A program made the translations under genes and the position numbers. This document shows positions 1 through 6,482 of a stretch of DNA of 15,941 nucleotides, piece by piece (the first letter of the stretch is position 1; each line of letters begins with the position of its first letter). Source of the DNA: Deltaproteobacteria bacterium UBA2221 (GTDB lineage: Bacteria; Desulfobacterota; Syntrophorhabdia; Syntrophorhabdales; WCHB1-27); assembly GCA_002328485.1 (NCBI GenBank), contig DCUF01000043.1, positions 1 through 15,941 on the forward strand, read 5' to 3'. The notes under the pieces are model-generated. The model ran no database searches. It worked only from the letters and a program-made list of their open reading frames with translations, and was not told the DNA's origin.

Positions 1-226
1 CACCAACATTTGACAATATCTCCAGGAAGTGATAGCCATGATGGTCGGTAAATCGTTCTGGCGCAAAAGGTGATTTGGCAAGATCAGATGTTCTGACGAG
101 CACTGCGTATTCATGGTTGTCAAAGTAAGTGACGTTCTGCTTCAGGCTTTCAAAGCTTCCATTTGCAGTATAGTCCGTCAGCAGAGCAAGGCATTCGCCA
201 AGAGTTGTCGTCTTCCAGCCTTCCAT
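1..226 (-). CDS. hsdS: Type I restriction-modification specificity subunit HsdS, N-terminal part (runs off window)
   Basis: This is an open frame on the minus strand starting at an ATG (226-224) and running without a stop to the window edge, giving 75 codons. The protein begins MEGWKTTTLGE, the usual opening of an HsdS first target-recognition domain (short lead, then a W-x(4)-LGE-like motif), and continues through a stretch of the type ...YAVLVRTSDL. HsdS gives the HsdM2S methyltransferase and the HsdR2M2S nuclease their DNA target specificity. The start lies 5 bp after the hsdM stop codon (234-232), the normal hsdM-hsdS order. The ribosome binding site is weak (GGAA), as expected for translation coupled to hsdM. 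Only the start of the first recognition domain is visible, so I cannot say whether the gene is intact or whether hsdR follows. The call rests on the opening motif and on position. Confidence 0.75.
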   Translation of the reverse strand, partial: MEGWKTTTLGECLALLTDYTANGSFESLKQNVTYFDNHEYAVLVRTSDLAKSPFAPERFTDHHGYHFLEILSNVG

Positions 227-231
227 CGTTC

Positions 232-1059
232 CTATTCCAGATATCCCAACCCTTTCAAAAACCCATCCAGTATCTTCAGAGTTTCTGCCCGTTCCCGCTC
301 CAATTCTCGGCTTGAGACGGCGTATTTGTCCCAGAGCTTTTCCACGCCAGCGATGAGGGAGCGTTTTTCGGCGTTGAGATAACGGTTCAGCTCATTGGCG
401 GCAAGGTCGTAGAGCTTTTTGAGGATGAGGCGGCGGGCTTCGACATCGGTCAATTGGCCGCCTATGACAGCAAGGAGGGCATCGATTTTAGAGAGCCTCG
501 CTTCAAGGGCAGTCTTATCCTTGTTGAGGGCGGCGATCTTCTTTTTGTCGTCCTTCCTGGCGCTGCCGAGTTTTGCCAGTTGGTCGTCTACCTGTCGCAT
601 CAGCTCCCTGCTTTCTGCCTTGAGTTCGTCCCCACCTACGCGCTTGAGTCGAAGCTTCAGTTCCAGTTCGTCTGTCTTGGCCTTGAGGGTCGCCTTTGTT
701 TCCTTGATCCGTTGTTCGATTGTGGCTATGGCATTCTCGTGGCCTTTCAAGTTTTCCATCTCTTTGCGCGCCGATTCCCCGGTACTACTTTTAAGGTCGT
801 CGATCAGTTCCTTGAGGGCCTTTTTTATTACCGTGGCGGTGACCGTCTCGTCTTCCTCCGGCTCGTACGCAGCCACTTCCACTGCCACTTCCACTGCTTC
901 GGCCAGCTCGCTCTGGGCCTCACTGATGCGGGCTTCCAGCGCTTCTATCTCGTCCGCTTCAGCTTGAAAATACTGGGCGACAAGGTATTCATCGGGGATG
1001 AGCGCGTATGCCAGCCGATAGAGACGATGGTCTTGAGGTCGTAGCGGATCTGCTGCCAC
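232..1059 (-). pseudogene. hsdM: HsdM C-terminal fragment (coiled-coil region), downstream of a frameshift
   Basis: This is the C-terminal part of the HsdM methyltransferase in a different frame from the catalytic part. HsdM-like sequence resumes near 1008 with AYALIPDEYLVAQYFQAEAD, which continues the W-H that ends the upstream fragment. Adding one base near 1008-1010 would join the two into a normal WHxALIPDEY stretch. The first 16 or so codons of this ORF are therefore antiparallel to biology: they are an artefact of the shifted frame. The rest is rich in Glu, Lys, Ala and Leu with heptad-like spacing, consistent with the long helical C-terminus that contacts HsdS in long HsdM proteins. 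It ends in GLGYLE just before hsdS. The good preservation of this part suggests a recent mutation or a sequencing error. Confidence 0.8.
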
Positions 1060-2814
1060 CAGTTAACAAAGACGCCCGCACTCTTGAACTCGTCGAGCAC
1101 AGAAAGGGGGACCAGCTTCGCCTTGAGGCTGGAGAGTAGCTCGGTGCGGACCTCAGGCATCTTCCTGCCGTCGCTCAAGCCCGCAAAATCGATCCGGGCT
1201 ACTTTCCGCCACTCTTCCAGGGCCTCATGATGGGAGGAGAGTGTGTGCTGAAGGGATGGATGAACCTCCAGAAGCGGCTTTATGGCAGATTTTGCGTTTA
1301 TTTCGGCTTGGAAGGCGAGATAGCCCGTCCGTTCCGGCCGGAACAGGGCATCGGAATCGACGCCGAATCGGGCAAAGTCGGCAGCGCGGGCGTAGACTTC
1401 GGCCTCCGGTATACCACCGATCAGGTGGGCCTGCACGTCCTCCGGTTCCGGGTCAGGCATGTTGTCCACGTAGCGCCGGATATTGAGATTGAAGTCATGG
1501 GTTTCGACAATCTCGGTCTTGTCCACTAACCGGCTGTATTTCGGGATCTCCCGCTTGTTCGTGAAGACGAAGTCGATCTTCTCGATATCCTCGGGTCGCA
1601 GCTTGTTTTGGGCTTTCCCTTCGGCATACTCGCGGTCAGCGTTGATGAAGAGGACCTTGCCCTGTAGCTCTTCAGACTTGCTCTTGTTGCACACGAGCAC
1701 GCAGGCGGGTATGCCCGTGCCGTAGAAGAGCCCTGGAGGGAGGCTGATGATGGCCTCGATCACGTCGTCATTAATAAAGATCTCGCGAATCAGTTTTTCC
1801 TTGCCGCCCCGGAAGAGCACGCCGTGAGGCATGATGGTGGCCATATGGCCGCGGGGTTTGAGGCTCGCGAGCATGTGCTGCACAAACATGAGATCCGCCT
1901 TCTTCCCTGTCTCCGGGCACCACTCACGAAAACGGGTGGGGAATTTCATGTTCGCCCTGCTGTAGTTCTGAGAAAAGGGCGGATTGGCGAGGACACGGTC
2001 GAACCTCTTTATCTGGCCGTTCTCCAGTATCTGCGGGTCCTCCAGGGTGTCTCCGTTTTCAATGGTGAAACGGGTGATGTTGTGGAGAATCATGTTCATG
2101 TTGCAGATGGACCAGACGGTGCCATTCGAGTCCTGGCCATAGAGGGCGAGATCGTTCGGGTTTTGCCCCTGCTCTTCGACGTATTGATGCGACTGGATCA
2201 GGAAGCCGCCCGAGCCGACCGTGGGGTCATAGATTTCACTGCCTGCCTCGGGCTTCGTAATCTGCACCAGGAGACGGACCACTTCGGCGGGGGTGTAGAA
2301 TTCTCCGCCTTTCTTGCCTGCACTGTCGGCGAAGAATTTGATGAGATACTCGTAGGCAGCGCCCAAAAGGTCGGGGAATTCGAAGTTGTCGTTGACCAGC
2401 ACAAACTGAGGCTGATTGAAATGGTCAAGGAGGTCCTTCCACTTCTGGTCGGGGATCTTCGTTTTGCCCTTGATGGCGTTGAAATCAATGTTGTTCTTGA
2501 GCACGCCCGCAAGGGCGTCGTTCTCCTCCTCGACTGCGGCAATGGCCTTGTTCAACATGTTGCCGATGTCGTACTTGAGGTCTTTCAGGGCAGGCACCAG
2601 ATCGCCGTTTTCATCGGTCCACGACTCGTGCCAACGGGCGCGGACCGGCACGAAGAACGTCTCGCCGTAAGAGGTCTTGTCTTCGAGGAGTTCCTTGACG
2701 AGCTCGGGCTGATCTTTCAGGTGGGCGTAGGTGGTCTTGCGGAGCTGCTCGCGCTTTCGGTCGAACTCATCCGAGAGGCGTTTGATGAAGAGCATGCCGA
2801 GGATGTCTGACCGA

Positions 2815-2833
2815 AGCCCGCCGGCAGCGGGCT
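2815..2833. repeat. Short perfect inverted repeat at the hsdM break point
   Basis: AGCCCGC and GCGGGCT form a perfect 7-bp stem around a 5-base loop (CGGCA). It sits within a few bases of the point (about 2807) where HsdM similarity stops. Neither strand has a T-run after it, so it does not look like a terminator. It may mark a recombination junction or be a REP-like hairpin. Confidence 0.5.
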
Positions 2834-2871
2834 GAAGGGAGTTCCGCAGGCAAATGAAAGGAGGACTTACG

Positions 2872-2970
2872 ATGGGTGGGAGATGGGAGCTAAGGAAGCT
2901 GCGCGAAGGAATGGTGAGACCGGGGTTAGAGCAAGGCAAAAGGGAATTACTTTTGGCGATCGCTCCATGA
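2872..2970 (+). CDS. Possible 32-residue ORF with strong Shine-Dalgarno
   Basis: An ATG at 2872 opens 32 codons ending in TGA at 2970. It is preceded by AAAGGAGG (2857-2864) with a 7-base spacer, one of the best ribosome binding sites in the window. The product is basic, beginning MGGRWELRKLREG and ending LLAIAP, and I recognise no family. It lies antisense to the non-homologous 5' part of the hsdM ORF. It may be the surviving start of a gene lost in the rearrangement that removed the hsdM 5' end, a real small protein, or chance. Confidence 0.25.
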   Translation: MGGRWELRKLREGMVRPGLEQGKRELLLAIAP

Positions 2971-3064
2971 TGCAGCAAAAACGTGTCTCCATTTCATAAC
3001 TAGTAATTGTACCTTTTCTTATTTTATGTTGATCGCCGGGAAGGGCCCTAGAATCGTCTTTCGT

Positions 3065-3089
3065 GGTGGCACGGTGCTGCGGTGCCACC
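3065..3089. repeat. Strong 8-bp hairpin between the nuclease operon and hsdM
   Basis: GGTGGCAC (3065-3072) and GTGCCACC (3082-3089) form a perfect 8-bp stem around a 9-base loop. It lies about 110 bp downstream of the stop codon of the phospholipase-D-like gene and ahead of hsdM. No U-tract follows on the minus strand, so it is not a standard intrinsic terminator, although it could pause transcription or protect a 3' end. The surrounding gap 2808-3201 holds no other gene I can support except the doubtful small ORF at 2872. Confidence 0.45.
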
Positions 3090-3201
3090 TTACCCATTTG
3101 GGCGGCCTCAGGGGCGCTTTTTGCGAAAATTGCTCGTGCAGGATCGGAAAGAAGATGGCTTTGTGGCTGCCTTCGACTATGTTCTGATGAGGTTCATACG
3201 A

Positions 3202-4809
3202 TCACGCCCTTCTGATCCTGAACGACCTCAGGATGAGATCTGCCTCTTCGAGGAATGCATCGGCGATCTGGGGGTTCCGCGTGACGGACAGGACCTCGTC
3301 AGAATGGGGACTCGCCTCCCACCAGTTGTATGATTCGGCAATGACAGTGGTCCCGTCAAAAACGGCAAACTTGTGATGGAGCGGGGAGTGTATGCTTTCC
3401 CAATAGTAGACGAGATAGACCTCCATCCAGGCATTCTTCAGTTTCCTAATGGGCTCCTTCAGTGGTCTCGCAAAGTCCTTGTCCCATGGAGCAGGCTCGG
3501 GTCCCGCGTGAGCCATGAGGCCGTTGACAATGATCCTCAACCTCACCCCACGATCCCTTGCGGCAATAAGGGCATCGATCACGCCTGTCTCATGGTCATC
3601 ATCGATTGAAACGCCGGACAAATGGGACAGGCCGAACATGCAGAGGGTGACGGAATGCCTTGCTCGGGCGATTTCCGTAATAATAGCGTCCTGTGGCCTG
3701 AACCATCTGCTCCCCGTCCAGCTTGCTCCAAAGCTGTAGTAGAGATTATATGGTGCCAGCGGATCAACCGTAAGGCTTTCGAACAGACCTCTTCTGATGC
3801 CTTGATAGACGTTCTCATAGAGAACCGCTGCATCACGAGATTCGTAGGCAAGGCCACCCTCCCAGTTGCCGCCCCAGAGGTGAAAGTGAAGGTTGTAGGA
3901 GCCGGAATGGACGACTTCGCCATCAAAGATGATGAATTTTGTGTGCATGCTCGCAATGCCTTCCCGTGGATCTGCGGGCGCGTTTCGAACAACCCCGTAC
4001 ACGGGAATGCCGGCCCGCCGCAAGGCCGCTATGTTTTCACTGCAATTTGTCGAGGCCACCTGCGACCACTCGCCAATACACTCCACTTCAACGCCCTGAT
4101 CCCGTGCATAGATCAGGTGCTTGGCCACATGCTCGTTATCAAAGTCGAACATGGCCAGGTGCAGGTAGTGTTTTCGGCTGGGATCTCCACGTTGCCGCTC
4201 TATCACGCGATCAATCTGTCGATGAAGTTCGTGCACAGGGTGGTCGGGGCTCCACGTATTTCCCCTCGTAAAGAGGGGCCGCATGGGCGGGGGACGGCCC
4301 TTTAGCCTATTGGCAGCCTCTTGTGTGCCTTCGGCCGAGAGTATCCAGGGGTTCGCTTCCGTCTCCCGCTTAAAATTAGGATCGTCGAAGTCGTTACTGT
4401 CTATGTACTCTCTGTAGAAATCGTGAAGGGTCGCGAAGCGGTAACGGTAGAGAGAACGAATGGCTTGTCGGTCGCAAATGACGTGGTAGAGAAAGGTCAT
4501 GTGGGTAGCCCTGCCATGGAGGCTCTCGTAGGGAAAGAGGGGAAGGCGGTGAGTCTGCCACTTTTCCCATTCGCCACCCCATTCGCCACAATAGTAGGCG
4601 TCTGTGAGATAGGTCTCGCAAACCCCATCCTCGCGCCATACCTCAAATTGTACCCTCAGGCCCTTTTCTCTCGACAAATTATGGAATGAGAAGCCGATGC
4701 CGCCGGGAAAGTTCGAGATATTCCAGCGCTGCTGATTGATTATGAAACGGCGTTTTCCTATCCATTTGTAGGACGGCCTGGCAAGTTCCTCAGCAAACGA
4801 TGCTTCCAT
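3202..4809 (-). CDS. Phospholipase D superfamily protein with two HKD motifs, third gene of the operon
   Basis: This 535-residue protein has two HxK(x4)D motifs: HTKFIIFD (H289, K291, D296), followed by SGSYN, and HHKFAVFD (H478, K480, D485), followed by AESYN. Two HKD motifs in one chain form one complete active site in phospholipase-D-type phosphodiesterases. These act through a phosphohistidine intermediate on phospholipids, nucleic acids or similar diesters. Roughly residues 15-115 are Trp/Tyr/Phe-rich and predicted beta-rich, look unrelated to the catalytic halves, and may be a recognition domain. I see no signal peptide or membrane segment, so a cytoplasmic site is likely. The gene starts 6 bp after the Fic gene stop with an AGAGG just ahead of the ATG, so the two are probably co-transcribed and translationally coupled. 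Nuclease versus lipase activity cannot be told from sequence; the neighbouring EEP gene makes a nuclease more attractive. Confidence 0.85.
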   Translation of the reverse strand: MEASFAEELARPSYKWIGKRRFIINQQRWNISNFPGGIGFSFHNLSREKGLRVQFEVWREDGVCETYLTDAYYCGEWGGEWEKWQTHRLPLFPYESLHGRATHMTFLYHVICDRQAIRSLYRYRFATLHDFYREYIDSNDFDDPNFKRETEANPWILSAEGTQEAANRLKGRPPPMRPLFTRGNTWSPDHPVHELHRQIDRVIERQRGDPSRKHYLHLAMFDFDNEHVAKHLIYARDQGVEVECIGEWSQVASTNCSENIAALRRAGIPVYGVVRNAPADPREGIASMHTKFIIFDGEVVHSGSYNLHFHLWGGNWEGGLAYESRDAAVLYENVYQGIRRGLFESLTVDPLAPYNLYYSFGASWTGSRWFRPQDAIITEIARARHSVTLCMFGLSHLSGVSIDDDHETGVIDALIAARDRGVRLRIIVNGLMAHAGPEPAPWDKDFARPLKEPIRKLKNAWMEVYLVYYWESIHSPLHHKFAVFDGTTVIAESYNWWEASPHSDEVLSVTRNPQIADAFLEEADLILRSFRIRRA

Positions 4810-4815
4810 CTTCCT

Positions 4816-6444
4816 CTACAACACCAGTCTGTAGCAGTAATTGAGGCCCTTGTTATTGAACAGAAGCCCACCCTGTTCGTAGGCCACGCTACAGTTAAAG
4901 TAGCACCATTTTTTATCTCTATCGCCCAGTTCCACGATACACTCAACATCGAACACCCGTATCCCATCGATCTCCGAATCCCGCTCCGCAATATGGAAAC
5001 CATGTTGAAGCCTTGCGGTGTGCACCCAGTGACCTCTGGGACTGTCTGAAAAACCGCAGTACATAGTGATATTGTACAGGGCGAAATCCTCCGGCACGAC
5101 AATTCTGCACGCGTTTCGGTAGGCTCCTGCGAGGGGATTCGATTCCGTGATGACAAAGGCTTCAAATTGAACCTCAATCCTTCTGACCCCTTGCTCGATC
5201 TGAGAAAAGGTGAACCCCGAATCAAAGGAGATATTATGGATTCCGGCACTTACCAGGCCAAGGGCCTGCAGCTTCGTACGCTCGTAGAAATAATCCGACA
5301 CGCCCCTCATGATCCGGGCCTTAAGGTATTCATGCATATCTTCGATGGTACCACCGTAGCGTGGTAACGCAAAGATCTCGTCACCATCGCAGAAGCTGAC
5401 TGGTGGGAGGCCCTTTTTCATAAACATCTGGTTCAGGAATGTCCTCCCTACTCGGCCGTTGGAGTCCCAGAAAGGGTGTATGCCGATGAGCATGTAGTAG
5501 CACCGGGCCAGGTTGTAGATAAAGGCGGGAAGATCGTGAAAACTGCTCGCCGTCTCGGAAAGAACCCACGACAATTCCCCTATTTCGCGATCAAAGTTCC
5601 CAAACTCGAAGGTTACGCCGTTGCGATCCGGGAAATCTATTCGCCTGAATTGGCCTGCCTGTGGGTCAACGCCATGGCAAAGCAAGCGATGGAGGTCTTT
5701 CAAAAGATCGAGCCCGATGTCGGTGAAGGTGTGTAATGTCTCAAAGATGTTTTTGGACGTCACCCTGAAGCTCTCATTGGCCGCGGTCTTCAGTTCCATT
5801 GCCGACTTTTGATTGTGTAGCCCCGTAGATCCCTCCATCAGGGTGGCGGAGGCCGAACCGGCTCTGAAAAAAAGACGTTGAAAAATGTCCGTATTCGTTT
5901 GCCAAGACGTTTCGCTCGACATGATCTTGTAGTAGTAGTCGAGATCCAGGACGTTGGGGCTCAAGACCCGAGGTATATTCCCATTCGCCTTGAGCCCCAG
6001 CTTCGTACACAGCCCGGCTATGATATGTTCAGAGTTTCTTTGGTCGACCCATTCTTGTGGCACGTGGATAGAGCGTCGGACGACATCTATTTTTCGCAGA
6101 AATGTCTCGTCAAGCAGCCTCCCCAGAGGTTCGCGCTCCCTGCCTTCCAGGGAACCCAGCGCTGCCGCAAGATCTCTGTTCACGCCATACCCCCTATATC
6201 CAAGGGAGTTGATCGTAAATATCCTGCGCCCTATCAGATCCAGCAGATGACGGTAAAGTGCTCGATTGTAATGCCATTTTTTATAGTAGTTGAGCAGCGA
6301 CTCCCTTGTTTCAGGTACATCGCGTATCAGTTCGTCCACTTCGCTATGGGCCTTGGAGAAGCCTGCCTGCAAGGACCGCATGAGATCCTCACAGTGGTGG
6401 TCCCACGAATAAGCCAGCGCGAAATAGCCTGCCCTATGGGGCAT
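4816..6444 (-). CDS. Fic-domain protein with beta-rich C-terminal extension, second gene of the operon
   Basis: This 542-residue protein carries a Fic motif, HPFWDSNGRVGR (residues 323-334). The catalytic His323, the acidic Asp327 and both arginines (331, 334) are kept; the first Gly of the usual HPFxDGNGR is Ser328. An upstream stretch around 262-290 fits the Fic flap that positions the target. Fic enzymes usually move AMP or another phosphate-containing group from a nucleotide to a protein hydroxyl. TLMEGS (201-206), ahead of the core, resembles the (S/T)xxxE(G/N) inhibitory motif of self-inhibited Fic proteins but does not match it exactly. The N-terminal 190 residues are helical and unrecognised. 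Residues about 395-542 look beta-rich with many Cys and aromatic residues, perhaps a substrate-binding domain. The start follows GAGGAG and lies 38 bp after the EEP gene. The target is unknown; a neighbouring nuclease is an inference. Confidence 0.85.
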   Translation of the reverse strand: MPHRAGYFALAYSWDHHCEDLMRSLQAGFSKAHSEVDELIRDVPETRESLLNYYKKWHYNRALYRHLLDLIGRRIFTINSLGYRGYGVNRDLAAALGSLEGREREPLGRLLDETFLRKIDVVRRSIHVPQEWVDQRNSEHIIAGLCTKLGLKANGNIPRVLSPNVLDLDYYYKIMSSETSWQTNTDIFQRLFFRAGSASATLMEGSTGLHNQKSAMELKTAANESFRVTSKNIFETLHTFTDIGLDLLKDLHRLLCHGVDPQAGQFRRIDFPDRNGVTFEFGNFDREIGELSWVLSETASSFHDLPAFIYNLARCYYMLIGIHPFWDSNGRVGRTFLNQMFMKKGLPPVSFCDGDEIFALPRYGGTIEDMHEYLKARIMRGVSDYFYERTKLQALGLVSAGIHNISFDSGFTFSQIEQGVRRIEVQFEAFVITESNPLAGAYRNACRIVVPEDFALYNITMYCGFSDSPRGHWVHTARLQHGFHIAERDSEIDGIRVFDVECIVELGDRDKKWCYFNCSVAYEQGGLLFNNKGLNYCYRLVL

Positions 6445-6482
6445 TGTCTCCTCTCCCCCTTCTTGCGCGAAATGCGTTGGTC

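Larger units (their letters stand above)
945..2978 (-). pseudogene. hsdM: HsdM type I N6-adenine DNA methyltransferase, 5'-truncated catalytic part
   Basis: This is the catalytic part of a type I modification methyltransferase, which transfers methyl from S-adenosylmethionine to the N6 of adenine. In ORF numbering it shows GEFYTP at 225-230, the SAM-binding motif DPTVGSGGF at 251-259 and the catalytic NPPF at 332-335. HsdM similarity starts only at about residue 58 (DILGMLFIKRLSDEF, nucleotide about 2807). The preceding residues are Pro/Ser-rich and do not resemble the helical N-terminus of about 40 residues normal for this subfamily, so the gene has lost its 5' end. The first in-frame ATG inside the homologous part is at 2795, with no clear ribosome binding site. 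At the other end the frame breaks after W656-H657 (about 1008-1010), and the tail to 945 is out-of-frame sequence. I infer a pseudogene; the frameshift alone could be a sequencing error, but the lost N-terminus could not. Confidence 0.85.

Noticed and set aside
419..1044. Two long plus-strand ORFs (419-967 and 454-1044) opposite the HsdM C-terminus
   Set aside because: They are antisense shadows of the Glu/Lys/Ala-rich coiled-coil coding sequence. Their Ser- and Phe-rich composition and the lack of any start signal argue against real genes.
1824..2810. 328-codon plus-strand ORF antisense to hsdM
   Set aside because: The opposite strand encodes clear methyltransferase motifs in the same place, and this translation matches no family I recognise.
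2815..2833. Intrinsic terminator
   Set aside because: The stem is good but no T-run follows on either strand.
2867..3097. 76-codon minus-strand ORF upstream of hsdM
   Set aside because: It has no ribosome binding site or recognisable motif and runs through the hairpin 3065-3089.
3040..3100. T-box riboswitch on the minus strand (AAGGTGGCACCGC resembles the T-box core)
   Set aside because: The following sequence does not form the usual terminator/antiterminator, no stem I specifier region is visible upstream, and the downstream gene is a broken hsdM and not an aminoacyl-tRNA synthetase or amino-acid gene.
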